Source: Phycisphaerales bacterium (GTDB lineage Bacteria > Planctomycetota > Phycisphaerae > UBA1845 > UTPLA1). Taken from it: DNA of 64,000 bases. Position numbers and translations under genes: made by a program. A model generated the notes under the pieces. That model ran no database searches. It saw nothing but the letters and a program-made list of their open reading frames with translations, and was not told the origin of the DNA. This document shows positions 1 through 8,446 of this stretch, piece by piece. The DNA is taken from positions 496,001-560,000 of the forward strand of contig JACKHI010000002.1 in NCBI GenBank assembly GCA_020639075.1, read 5' to 3'. Each line of letters begins with the position of its first letter. Within the stretch, counting starts at the first letter, position 1.

Positions 1-1386
1 ACAATAGTCGGAAACAACGGGATTTTTGCGACCGTTCAACTTGCAGGGGCGCTTGCCCGGCCCTCCAGCAAGGATGTCGTTGTCGATGACGAATTCCTCG
101 AGAGAACGATTGAGCCGGCTGAACGAATTGCCCAGCTCGTTGGCTTTCATGTGGAGCGATGCAATGAGCTTGTTTTCCCGTCCGAGTCGCGAGGTAGGGG
201 GCGTCGTCGGCTCAAAGGGATAACGCGAGTTGATTGGGAGCAGGCGCGCGACATCTACTGGCGCGGCGATGACGAAGATGGACCGCTCCGGCTAATCGTA
301 CGGATTGCCGACGAGTGCGGCAAACTCCTGGATGATATTTGCGGCCAGCCGCGTCACATTCTTCGTCGAGTTCGACGTCCTACGCGACTCGAGCGGGTTC
401 AACAGATCGACGACGCATGCATGCGGTGGCTGGCGAGGCAGCCGGGCCGGACCTGGGTTGAAAAATCGGGGCCCCAGCGGCGCGTGTTAGCGGTCGAGCG
501 GGTCGAAAGCGCAGATACTCCGGAGAACAGGGTCGTTCGCGAGTTTCTAGAGAGAATCGTCCGTGAGTGTTCCGCCTACATGCTAGAGCATCAGGCCAAG
601 AAGGCCACGAACAGGTATCGCCAAGTTCAGCGGTTTCGCACATCCTCCATTCGCTGGTTACGGGAGTCAGAGATCGGCAACGTACCGCGGATCGTTGGAT
701 CACCAACAGCTAATTACGTCCTCCAATTCGATGTGCGATACGCAAGGATTTGGCAATGGTATGAGCGACTACGTCGCCAGCAGTCCGCAGCGGATGAAGC
801 TTGGCTTTGGCGACGGCGTGTGCTGGTTGAGCATGTGAGGATGTCGCTGGCCAACGCGTTCTCGCACGAGGTCACGAGTAGCGACTTTGCGAAGCGAATT
901 TATTTGCGAACGGAAATCGATCGAGGTTGGTTCCTGGATTCACGGTCGCTCCTGGGGCCTTGGAACGTTCAAGGTGAATTCCATCGTTACCTCATGTGCA
1001 GCGAGGAATTGCCGACTGCGGTGAACCATCATGTGGTGCCATCGTGGATGGCAAAGTACTGCGCCGACTTGCTGATCAATGAACTTGGCGATGGCCCTGC
1101 TGTCCTGGTTTACGCGCAGTATATCGTTGGCGATGACGATGCGCGAGGGATGGAGGATTCTGCATCGGTCCTTGCGAAACTCTTGGACAGCGAGAATCGG
1201 CCGATGAGCTGCAGGATAGTAGTGCTGTTGGCGGATGCGCGATCGGCGCGGTGCACATACGAAGTCAGGGACGCAGGTGAATCGGCGGCGGGGCGGCGAT
1301 ACGCAGCCATAGCGATTCCCTGGCCAGGTGAGGGTGGCGACACAAGCGGTCTCCGCCGAGTCCTGAGTACAGCGAAACTGGTATGA
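1..1386 (+). CDS. DUF2357-like protein, 5' end outside window
   Basis: The frame is open from the first base of the window, so the true start lies upstream; an internal GTG at 151 is not needed as a start. About 461 residues are visible. The middle of the protein has an Arg-rich stretch followed by RQPGRTWVEKSGPQRR and then ADTPENRVVREFLERI, a pattern I recognise from DUF2357 proteins, which are often associated with PD-(D/E)XK nuclease folds and AAA/restriction-type partners. I cannot point to a certain catalytic D-E-K triad. The stop overlaps the start of the next gene (ATGA), so the two are almost certainly co-translated. Function is unknown; a nucleic-acid-directed defence role is an inference from the family and the mobile neighbourhood. 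Confidence 0.6.
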   Translation, partial: TIVGNNGIFATVQLAGALARPSSKDVVVDDEFLERTIEPAERIAQLVGFHVERCNELVFPSESRGRGRRRLKGITRVDWEQARDIYWRGDDEDGPLRLIVRIADECGKLLDDICGQPRHILRRVRRPTRLERVQQIDDACMRWLARQPGRTWVEKSGPQRRVLAVERVESADTPENRVVREFLERIVRECSAYMLEHQAKKATNRYRQVQRFRTSSIRWLRESEIGNVPRIVGSPTANYVLQFDVRYARIWQWYERLRRQQSAADEAWLWRRRVLVEHVRMSLANAFSHEVTSSDFAKRIYLRTEIDRGWFLDSRSLLGPWNVQGEFHRYLMCSEELPTAVNHHVVPSWMAKYCADLLINELGDGPAVLVYAQYIVGDDDARGMEDSASVLAKLLDSENRPMSCRIVVLLADARSARCTYEVRDAGESAAGRRYAAIAIPWPGEGGDTSGLRRVLSTAKLV

Positions 1387-3908
1387 GTGCCACTTCGTCG
1401 AACAATTTTCTTGGCATCAATGTTGGATCAACGCGGGTTGCCATCGCCGGCGACCTATGCGATACATCCAGTACGGGCATTCAGATACCACCAGCTGCCC
1501 TTCTTCCTGTCGCTCCGGGAGAGGCTGCGGAAAACGCCGAACCAATCGGGAACGAATTCAGATCAATCGTCGGCTGCGGATTGCCCTGGCCGCCGGCCGC
1601 CCAAGTTGATACACATGCGGGCTGTGGTCGTTTCCCTGCCGCTTACGCGTGGAACATGCTCCACGGTCCAGACCGACTGTGGAACTGGGATCTTGGGCAT
1701 AGGCAAGTCTCGTTGCACCCGGCAGACGCTATCGGGACTATCGTCGTGGGGTCGCTCGCTTCGCCGGCACGCTCAGGTGTCAACGCCACACTGGTTGTCC
1801 CAAACACACTAGGAATCAATGCACAGGAACGGTTGTTGCGATCCATGCGGCGTGCCGGCTTGAGGCCGTTACTGCTTTGGCGACCGGTCGCGGCAGCGCT
1901 TCGATGGCTGAAGGATCATCGAGAACGCATCCTGAACCTTGATTCGGGCGTTGAAGCGGTCGTCGGCCGGTTCATGTCGATTCACGTGGGATTGGACATG
2001 TTTGAGGCCGACGTCCTTGACCTCGTTTCCCGCGTTATTGATGGTCGGCGGTGGATTCTGCCCGCCAGGCGACGCCCATGCGTACGCACACTATTCACGT
2101 GGGCCTTGACGAGGGCTGAAAGTGCCAACCCTGATGAGCCATTGGCGAACGCGTGGCACCGACTTTGGTGTCAACCATGGACGTTACCCGCGACGGAAGG
2201 TACTGGCGGTTTCTTGGGGGGATCCGGTGAATCTCAGCTCAGTACCTGGCGGACCCAGCAAGGTGTCCTTGACGTTCCCATCAAGCGGCAAGCATCGCAG
2301 CGAAAATCACCAAGAGAGTGGTTTCAAGAAGTTCTAGAGTCGGAACCCGGCACGTTGCCGATCCTCGGAATTGTTGTCTCTGGAGAGTTTGCTAATGTCA
2401 AGGGGATTCTCGATGAGCATCGCGAAACGGCTGATTTGATAAGCGATTCACTAAATCCGGCTAGCCTCCAAGTCGAGAACAGTCACAAGCAATCAGGAGG
2501 TCTATTGGCAGAAGGGGCGCTCGAGTTCCAGCGCCGTCATCTCTGTGGCGAGCCCACATATCTGGACACGCTTCCACTCATTGAGATGATTGCTGTGCGA
2601 CAGGGGGAACCAATCTGGCAACCGTTGGTTGATATGACCGACCCGTACGTAATGGGCGGACGAGTCAATCGATATGAGCCTGAGGGGCTCCAATTCGTAC
2701 TTCGGGCTGATGAACTCCAACTAACGCTCTCAGTTGCACAAGAGGGCTTTGATCATGTTAGGGAGGTAAGCCCGGAAATCTCCGCGGAGCGTAAGAAGGA
2801 CGTGCCGGTTCGGTTGACGATTGAGATTGCCGCAGGACAAGGAAACCCAAAGGTTGAAGTCGTTTCGAACGACCCATCCGCATTCAGTGGGCAGAGAGTG
2901 TTTCTTGATTGGGATCGCGCTGAGGACACAGGCAAGACTCGCGAGCAAGTCATCGATGAGGTGCCGCGAACAAATCCTCCGCACGAGCCACGAAAGCCGA
3001 GTTATGCATGTTGGGCCGGGCGAGATGGGGCCAAGCCTGTTAGGCTTCGGATGTTGCGGGCGGTAGAGTCCCTCGTAGCGAAAAGGCACGGAAGGGCCCG
3101 AGGACTCCTTGCGATTTTGCGCGAGGCTCTTCGCGACGTTGATCCCAGAGGACGAAACCAATATCCGCCAGAGAGAGCGACCGCGTTCGGCTCTGATGGG
3201 CAACTCGCTGAGTTTGCAACGCAAACTGACGTTGTGGGACAATTCGTCGAAATCGCGGAGTCTCTATTGGCCTCCACGAGAGACGACGAGTTACGAAGTG
3301 AGCTCTTGCGTTGCTTGGGCTACATGAGTTCTGATTCCCCCGTCTTGATGAAGATACTTCGAGGTCAGTTCAGGCAGCTTGTCGACGGATCATGCGATTA
3401 TGACACACGGTCGATTCTAACGGCCTATGGCAATTGCCTACGCGACCCGGGCGACATCGCGAACTTCGCTAAAGTCATGAATCATGTCTTCTCGAATGGT
3501 ACATTAACGGGACCGAGTTACTGGATGCGTGCCCTTTGTGAGATGGTGCGATACCGGCCCGATGCGACGGAAGCCATAGATTCGCGAATCGGTGAGCAGT
3601 TGGCATGGCACTGCTATCGCGTCGCTGAAGCCCAGGTCAAGGCGGACCGGTCAGCCAAGTACCTCTACCGTTACGGCACGCTGTGTATTGCATTTCTGCT
3701 GCGTCGACGACGCTACGACGATGGCTACATGGATCCTGCTGCACTGGAGACGATTCAGATCAAGGACTTCATGAACAGCGTGGCGAATCGGATCAGACGG
3801 CAATCCGTCTCAGTTCTGAAGGGTGTGGTCGATCCGGTGATCGTTACGCGGATGATAGTAGACTACATCGACCGGCGGGGGAGGGGACGGCTCATCGTAG
3901 AGGAATGA
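1383..3908 (+). CDS. Divergent Hsp70/actin-fold ATPase-like protein
   Basis: This protein has 841 residues. Residues 9-23 (FLGINVGSTRVAIAG) match the phosphate-1 loop of Hsp70/actin ATPases, with Asn where Hsp70 has the conserved Asp. Residues 136-176 follow the Hsp70 pattern of a VVPNTLG strand, then an 'AQERLLRSMRRAGL' helix, then 'RPVAAALRWL' (compare EPTAAALAYG). Residues 194-212 could be phosphate-2, and residues 327-342 (LGIVVSGEFANVKGI) resemble the adenosine motif. The remaining 500 residues match no classical substrate-binding domain that I recognise and include a helical C-terminus. It overlaps the DUF2357-like gene by four bases, implying a physical or functional pair. ATP hydrolysis is uncertain because the key Asp is replaced. 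Base composition looks less GC-rich than the housekeeping genes, as expected of transferred DNA. Confidence 0.55.
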   Translation: MSATSSNNFLGINVGSTRVAIAGDLCDTSSTGIQIPPAALLPVAPGEAAENAEPIGNEFRSIVGCGLPWPPAAQVDTHAGCGRFPAAYAWNMLHGPDRLWNWDLGHRQVSLHPADAIGTIVVGSLASPARSGVNATLVVPNTLGINAQERLLRSMRRAGLRPLLLWRPVAAALRWLKDHRERILNLDSGVEAVVGRFMSIHVGLDMFEADVLDLVSRVIDGRRWILPARRRPCVRTLFTWALTRAESANPDEPLANAWHRLWCQPWTLPATEGTGGFLGGSGESQLSTWRTQQGVLDVPIKRQASQRKSPREWFQEVLESEPGTLPILGIVVSGEFANVKGILDEHRETADLISDSLNPASLQVENSHKQSGGLLAEGALEFQRRHLCGEPTYLDTLPLIEMIAVRQGEPIWQPLVDMTDPYVMGGRVNRYEPEGLQFVLRADELQLTLSVAQEGFDHVREVSPEISAERKKDVPVRLTIEIAAGQGNPKVEVVSNDPSAFSGQRVFLDWDRAEDTGKTREQVIDEVPRTNPPHEPRKPSYACWAGRDGAKPVRLRMLRAVESLVAKRHGRARGLLAILREALRDVDPRGRNQYPPERATAFGSDGQLAEFATQTDVVGQFVEIAESLLASTRDDELRSELLRCLGYMSSDSPVLMKILRGQFRQLVDGSCDYDTRSILTAYGNCLRDPGDIANFAKVMNHVFSNGTLTGPSYWMRALCEMVRYRPDATEAIDSRIGEQLAWHCYRVAEAQVKADRSAKYLYRYGTLCIAFLLRRRRYDDGYMDPAALETIQIKDFMNSVANRIRRQSVSVLKGVVDPVIVTRMIVDYIDRRGRGRLIVEE

Positions 3909-4417
3909 TCCGCAACAAAGCGTGTCGCACACCCTCAGTGATTAGATGGTCGATGAGATGCGACAAGGGCGGAGCCTGTCTCCGTGGCGCCGGCAAATGT
4001 GCCGGCCATCGCGGAAGCGCCGGCCTCGGCGCAACGGTGTACGTGCGGCTGTCACAGCACTGCAGCGGCGTAGCCCATATCCACAACTCAGTTCACGAGC
4101 GACGGCCACGTCGAATGGTCGTCGCTCTTGCGCTGTGTCATGTCCGCATCACGGGGTGGTCGACGATGGGGCGCGATCTCGCCGATTCTGATACCGCCCA
4201 ACATGAATGAGTCATAGGTCTCGTTCGCGACGCCGGTTTGACGCAGGCAGGCCGCGTGCCTGTTGTACCGAATTCGGCCAGCATTCTCCCGAAATAATCC
4301 CTCGACTATTCCACCGGAATCTCGGCGAATTGCCTTGATGTGTTGCGCCCGACTCGCCCTCATGTGACCAGAACACGCGAGCGGCTCATGCGAGTCGACG
4401 CATCAGGGAGAACAGGC
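3909..4417. other. Gene-poor stretch between the DUF2357/Hsp70-like pair and the recombinase cassette
   Basis: I see no convincing gene in these 509 bases. A 91-codon open frame on the minus strand (4088-4363) has no clear ribosome binding site and no recognisable family. A perfect 6-bp hairpin (GCCGGC, loop AAATGT, GCCGGC) lies at 3989-4006. The stretch probably contains the left boundary of the recombinase cassette, but I found no convincing direct or inverted repeat to mark it. Confidence 0.4.
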
Positions 4418-4672
4418 ATGCAGATCAAGCAAACCACCATCGGCGGCATCGACGGCGACGTCACCATCATGCGATCCGATGCCGGGGCCACTATTAGAGC
4501 GAAGAGCCTGGAGGTTGATGTGGGCCGCAACACCGACCGCGACCAGCGTTACGACATCGCCCGGCGTGTGGCGAGGGCCGTCTATGGCACGGCGCGCCGC
4601 GGCGAGCCGAATGCCACCAACTCCATGATCCACGACATCCTCCGCGAGATCGAGCGCGTCGCGGGCTGCTGA
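4418..4672 (+). CDS. Small hypothetical protein of the recombinase cassette
   Basis: This is an 84-residue protein starting at the ATG preceded by GGGAG (4406-4410). An upstream in-frame start at 4340 would add 26 residues but lacks a good ribosome binding site. The N-terminus (MQIKQTTIGGIDGDVTIMRS) looks like two short strands, followed by a helical RYDIARRVARAVYG segment and a helical end. I do not recognise the family. It is the first gene of a same-strand series of seven short-spaced genes ending in a serine recombinase and an HTH protein, so it is probably cargo or an accessory factor of that element. Confidence 0.5.
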   Translation: MQIKQTTIGGIDGDVTIMRSDAGATIRAKSLEVDVGRNTDRDQRYDIARRVARAVYGTARRGEPNATNSMIHDILREIERVAGC

Positions 4673-4689
4673 ACAGAGAGAAACAAAAC

Positions 4690-4920
4690 ATGACCATCGA
4701 ATACGACGCCATCGAATTCGCGACAGCCGCCGAAGCGGTCCAGTGGGCCAACGCCGATGGGCGCTGCCGGGCGATCACCATCGACGGTAAACACGCCGTG
4801 GTGTCGGTAGCGGACTGCGAGCGGCTGGAGGCAGCGCATGTTCCGTTCGCCTACCGACACGCCATGCGCCGCGGGGATGGGGTCGAGGTGATTGCCTCGA
4901 TTCCGATTAACTGTGATTGA
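4690..4920 (+). CDS. Small hypothetical protein of the recombinase cassette
   Basis: This 76-residue protein starts 17 bases after the preceding stop, with a GAGAG ribosome binding site at 4676-4680. It is acidic and Ala-rich, with a probable helix (ATAAEAVQWANADG) followed by short strands (CRAITIDGKHAVVSVADCERL). No family is recognised. Tight spacing and shared orientation suggest it belongs to the cassette operon. Confidence 0.5.
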   Translation: MTIEYDAIEFATAAEAVQWANADGRCRAITIDGKHAVVSVADCERLEAAHVPFAYRHAMRRGDGVEVIASIPINCD

Positions 4921-4972
4921 ATGCCGCGCCGGCGTCGGCGCGGCGGAGACCACGTGCTTTGGAGTACGAATC

Positions 4973-5218
4973 ATGCAGAGAGCAACCATCACGATGACCG
5001 ATGCGAATGGGAAAATTGTCGACAAGGCTACCGAGCTTCAATTCGAAGACGATGCGGACCTTGGGATCATTCTGTATTCCATGCTCGGCCAACTCCGCGA
5101 CGACATGTGGGAGTGCGAGCGTTGCGGCGCGCTGGTGGCCTTCGACTTGGAGAAGCCGAAGCTGGACCTGGGCGAAGGTCGTTATGCCTGCGTCGGTTGC
5201 GAGTCGGCGGGGGAATGA
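4973..5218 (+). CDS. Small CxxC...CxxC zinc-ribbon-like protein
   Basis: This 81-residue protein starts at an ATG with GGAG at 4961-4964; an in-frame start at 4892 would overlap the previous gene. The first 30 residues resemble a small beta sheet (ATITMTDANGKIVDKATEL). The C-terminal half has CERCG and CVGC pairs about 25 residues apart, which should bind one zinc. It sits between two unknown small genes and the HARE-HTH gene of the recombinase cassette. Its role is unknown; a nucleic-acid-binding ribbon is possible. Confidence 0.55.
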   Translation: MQRATITMTDANGKIVDKATELQFEDDADLGIILYSMLGQLRDDMWECERCGALVAFDLEKPKLDLGEGRYACVGCESAGE

Positions 5219-5260
5219 TCAAGCAGATTTGAAACACCAATACTCGAGAGGAGCGTATCG

Positions 5261-5653
5261 ATGACAACGAAGAAGACCAACAAGAAGTCGGGGAAGAAGA
5301 AGGCCGGCGCGCCGCGGTCGTCGGCGAAGACGACCAAGGGGCCGAAGGTGACCCCTGGCGCGTCGCCCACGAAGGGGCAATCGACGACGAAGCCCGGCAA
5401 GACCGAGCGTCCGAAGCGAACGAGCGGGCTCGACCTTGCCGCGGAGGTACTCACCAAGGCGGGAACGCCACTCAATGCCAAAGCCATCGCAGAGCGGGTG
5501 ATCGAGGCGGGCTGGAACACAAGCGGGCTGACCCCTGCGGCGACGCTCTATTCCGCGATCCAACGCGAAATCGCCAAGAAGGGGAGTGCATCGCGATTCA
5601 AGAAGGTGGATCGAGGCCAGTTCACAATCAACGATGCGGGGACAACGAAGTGA
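5261..5653 (+). CDS. HARE-HTH domain protein with basic tail
   Basis: This is a 130-residue protein with ribosome binding site GAGAGGAG just upstream. Residues 1-50 are a Lys/Thr/Ser-rich, probably disordered DNA-binding tail. Residues 55-125 match the HARE-HTH winged helix, with SGLDLAAEVLTKAGTPLNAK, then IAERVIEAGWN, then a TLYSAIQREIAKKG recognition helix and RFKKVDRGQFTI wing. HARE-HTH domains occur in RNA polymerase delta, restriction enzymes and chromatin proteins. Its stop overlaps the start of the DUF2924 gene, so it is translationally coupled to it. In comparable proteobacterial cassettes a DUF3489 protein occupies this position, so this may be a functional substitute (inference). 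Confidence 0.75.
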   Translation: MTTKKTNKKSGKKKAGAPRSSAKTTKGPKVTPGASPTKGQSTTKPGKTERPKRTSGLDLAAEVLTKAGTPLNAKAIAERVIEAGWNTSGLTPAATLYSAIQREIAKKGSASRFKKVDRGQFTINDAGTTK

Positions 5654-6048
5654 TGAAGCCTGAGCTTGCAAGAACCGGGCTTGCCCCCGAGGCGCAACGG
5701 CGCCTCAAGGAGTTGATCGCCGAGCATGATCCCATGGGCAAGCTGATTGCGTGGGCAAGGCGAGCGAGGCGCGAAGCCGCCCGGAAGAGTGCCGCAGGTG
5801 CTTCGAATCTGGAAGTCAAGCGTCATCGCGCCGTTGTTCGAGGTCGCAAGATCGATCTTCGGCTCCCGGCGGTCGGATCGTGGATCACGCGACAGTATCA
5901 GGGGCGTGAGATCGCCGTTCGCGTGCTCGAGGATGGCTTCGAATTCGAAGGCGATCGATACCGATCGCTCAGCGCGATCGCAAAGCGCGTGACCGGCTCT
6001 CATTGGAACGGGTTTCTCTTTTTCGGGATTACCCAGCAGGAGAAGTGA
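5653..6048 (+). CDS. DUF2924 domain protein
   Basis: This 131-residue protein uses the ATG that overlaps the preceding TGA (TGATG); a GTG one codon earlier is also possible. The C-terminal half carries the DUF2924 pattern: YQGREIAVRVLEDGFEFEG, then YRSLSAIAKRVTGSHWNG and FFGI. DUF2924 proteins are found next to large serine recombinases in many proteobacterial and planctomycetal genomes; their molecular role is not established. The recombinase gene begins four bases downstream, which supports a functional link such as a recombination directionality or accessory factor (inference). Confidence 0.8.
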   Translation: MKPELARTGLAPEAQRRLKELIAEHDPMGKLIAWARRARREAARKSAAGASNLEVKRHRAVVRGRKIDLRLPAVGSWITRQYQGREIAVRVLEDGFEFEGDRYRSLSAIAKRVTGSHWNGFLFFGITQQEK

Positions 6049-6051
6049 TCA

Positions 6052-7437
6052 ATGCCCAGACGTCCCCGAAATGGACGCAAATTGGCGAAGGCCTCGGAAG
6101 CCAACACGCCCGCCGTTCGTTGCGCCATATATACGCGCAAGTCGAGCAACGAAGGCCTGGATCAGGCGTTCAACACGCTCGAAGCACAGCGCGAGGCGGC
6201 GGAGGCATACGTCGCATCCCAGAAGCACGCCGGCTGGAGTCTCCTTCCCGATCGATACGACGACGGCGGATTCTCGGGCGGCACCACGGAGCGACCGGGT
6301 CTCAAGCAACTGATCGACGACTGCGAGGCGGGGAAGATCGACTGCGTCATAGTATACAAGGTAGACCGCCTTTCACGATCGCTGATGGATTTTGCACGGA
6401 TGATGCAACTCTTCGAGGAGAAGCAGATCCACTTCGTCAGCGTCACCCAGCACTTCAACACGGCTGAATCGATGGGGCGGTTGACTCTGAACATCTTGCT
6501 GTCGTTTGCGCAGTTCGAGCGAGAGATCATTGGTGAGCGGATCCGGGACAAGATCGCGGCCAGCCGGAAGCGGGGCAAGTGGCCGGGCGGCAACCTGATC
6601 CTTGGATATGATCTTGACCGGGAGAATCGGCGGCTCGTCGTCAACGACTCCGAGGCCGATCAGGTCCGCGAGATGTTCCGACTCTATCTGGAACATGAAT
6701 CGATGCTCCCTGTCGTTGAAATCGCGAACGAGCGAGGCTGGACGACCAAATCGTGGATCGACCGGAACGGCAAGCGGCAGGGCAGTCGACGATACGATCG
6801 CTGGAACCTCTATCTGCTGCTCAACAACGTCGCCTATCTCGGGAAGGTGCGGCACAAGGAGGATGTCTATGAGGGTGAACACGAGGCGATCATCGATCAG
6901 GAATCGTTCGAGGCCGCCCGAGAGCTCATGGACCGCAATCGTCGCAGCCGGGGTAGCCGGTCGCGCAACAAGTATGGCGCGCTGCTTTGTGGCCTACTCA
7001 GGTGCGGTCACTGCGACAAGGCGATGATCCACTGTCCGGTGAAGAAACGGAAGACGAAGGTCTATCGCTACTATGTCTGCATCCGCGCCCAATCGGCGGG
7101 CACGGATGCATGTCCGTCAGGCTGGGTGAACGCCGAGCGCTTGGAAGCAGCCGTCATACAGAAGCTCGGTGTGATCGCCTCCAAGATAGAAAACGAATTG
7201 ATGCGACAGAGTATCGAGCGCGTGCTGACCGTGCTGTCGAGCGATGCCGATGCCAATCGAAAAATCCGGGCGCTGAACGAGGTTGTGGACAATGTGATCT
7301 ATGACCATGCGTCAAAGAGCATTCGGATTTGCGTTCGTGAAGACTTGGCCGAGCCAACACCCACGCGCAGCGATGAGGCGGATTCCAACAAATCCCGCGC
7401 GACCTCAAAACGAAAGACCCAGCATGCCGGAGTTTGA
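6052..7437 (+). CDS. Large serine recombinase (resolvase family)
   Basis: This 461-residue site-specific recombinase probably integrates or excises the element in which it lies. Residues 25-32 (AIYTRKSS) hold the nucleophile, most likely Ser31. The resolvase domain runs to about residue 165 and includes YKVDRLSRSLMDFARM, FNTAESMGRLTLNILLSFAQ and FEREIIGERIRDKI. A Recombinase domain follows (residues ~185-300), and then a zinc beta-ribbon with CGHC and further Cys residues (~320-360). The usual coiled-coil tail is short. The reading frame is intact with no missing motif, so the enzyme may be active. It is flanked by DUF2924 upstream and an overlapping HTH gene downstream. Confidence 0.93.
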   Translation: MPRRPRNGRKLAKASEANTPAVRCAIYTRKSSNEGLDQAFNTLEAQREAAEAYVASQKHAGWSLLPDRYDDGGFSGGTTERPGLKQLIDDCEAGKIDCVIVYKVDRLSRSLMDFARMMQLFEEKQIHFVSVTQHFNTAESMGRLTLNILLSFAQFEREIIGERIRDKIAASRKRGKWPGGNLILGYDLDRENRRLVVNDSEADQVREMFRLYLEHESMLPVVEIANERGWTTKSWIDRNGKRQGSRRYDRWNLYLLLNNVAYLGKVRHKEDVYEGEHEAIIDQESFEAARELMDRNRRSRGSRSRNKYGALLCGLLRCGHCDKAMIHCPVKKRKTKVYRYYVCIRAQSAGTDACPSGWVNAERLEAAVIQKLGVIASKIENELMRQSIERVLTVLSSDADANRKIRALNEVVDNVIYDHASKSIRICVREDLAEPTPTRSDEADSNKSRATSKRKTQHAGV

Positions 7438-7807
7438 ATTCAAAGTGGATGTTGCATCGAGGCCGAGGGCGAAGCCTCGGAAACGTGGCCGGCGACAGCC
7501 GTTGCCATCACTCGTCAGGCTGCTCGTTCTCGCCCACCAAATCGACCAAGCAATCACCGATGGTCGCGTCGCATCGTATGCCGAAATCGCCGACCAACTT
7601 GGAATCAGTCGCGGGCGGCTGACGCAGATTCGATGGTTCCTGAGGCTCTCGCCGAAAATTCAATCGCAAATCTTGTTCAGCACACCATCCGCCATCTGGA
7701 CAATCTGCGAACGCGACTTCCAGATCGTCACGCGCACGACTGATCCGAGTGAACAAGAATCTCGGCTGAATACGCTGCTCGCCCGGTCCACTTCTCACCA
7801 AGACTGA
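7424..7807 (+). CDS. Small HTH protein overlapping the recombinase 3' end
   Basis: This is a 127-residue protein. I chose ATG 7424, 14 bases inside the recombinase end, because the family N-terminus is MPEFEFKVDV; an open frame upstream to 7301 runs inside the recombinase. Residues 20-30 are basic. The core (LPSLVRLLVLAHQIDQAI, then SYAEIADQLGISRGRLTQIR, then SPKIQSQILF) has a clear helix-turn-helix. Similar small HTH proteins follow the recombinase in DUF2924-type cassettes of other bacteria. A role as regulator or accessory factor of recombination is inferred. Confidence 0.7.
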   Translation: MPEFEFKVDVASRPRAKPRKRGRRQPLPSLVRLLVLAHQIDQAITDGRVASYAEIADQLGISRGRLTQIRWFLRLSPKIQSQILFSTPSAIWTICERDFQIVTRTTDPSEQESRLNTLLARSTSHQD

Positions 7808-8158
7808 CTATCGGATTCCAGCACTGATGGCCGGTGTGTTCGACGACGTAACATGCGTCACGATGTCGTCGGATTCGAAATGCGCAGAAACGACCGAAAT
7901 CGACAAACATAGAGTTTAGCTGGGATCGCGATGTATGCGCGCAATCAGAGAGGATTTGGCCAATTCGGGGACGATACGTCGCCCAAACTGAGACGAAAGA
8001 TGCGTTTCGTTCCTCTCTACAACTCGTCAGGGGCGCATGCCAATGATGCACCGACTCGTAAGAGTTGAACGCGTGGCGAGTTAGGGCGGTCGGAAAACGA
8101 CTGAAAGTGCGGCGCGGGTTTAGCTGAAAATCCGCCGGTTATCAATCGCCCGGCCGAC
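7808..8158. other. Stretch without a gene between cassette and tRNA-Leu
   Basis: I see no gene in these 351 bases. The stretch is less GC-rich than its flanks and contains only short imperfect hairpins. It presumably contains the right boundary of the recombinase cassette. Confidence 0.45.
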
Positions 8159-8242
8159 TGGGGGTGGCGGGACTCGAACCCGCACGCCCTTGCGGGCAAG
8201 GGATTTTAAGTCCCCAGCGTCTGCCGATTCCGCCACACCCCC
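8159..8242 (-). tRNA. tRNA-Leu (anticodon UAA)
   Basis: The minus strand folds as a class II tRNA. The acceptor GGGGGTG (8242-8236) pairs with CACCCCC (8166-8160), followed by discriminator A. The anticodon stem GGGGA/TCCCT encloses loop CTTAAAA with anticodon TAA. A variable arm (TGCCCGCAAGGGC) and a T arm with GGTTCGAGTCC complete it. CCA is not encoded. It borders the recombinase-containing accessory region. Confidence 0.95.
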
Positions 8243-8446
8243 GGTGCGTCGAAACATCCTAACGACATTCCGCCGCCATGGCACTAGCGAACGCCCGACT
8301 CCCGGCCCATCAAGTTCTCGGCTCGATCGGTCCCTTGGGGCTCGCGTTTGAGCTTGAGTTGGCACGCGGCATATTCGAGGCGTCGTTGATTGACGGGCAT
8401 GGCTGCAATCACGTGGGGACAGCGTTCCCCCGGTTCAATCAATAGG

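Noticed and set aside
4088..4363. 91-codon minus-strand frame between the Hsp70-like gene and the cassette
   Set aside because: No ribosome binding site, no recognisable family and opposite strand to all neighbours; kept only as a note in the intergenic entry.
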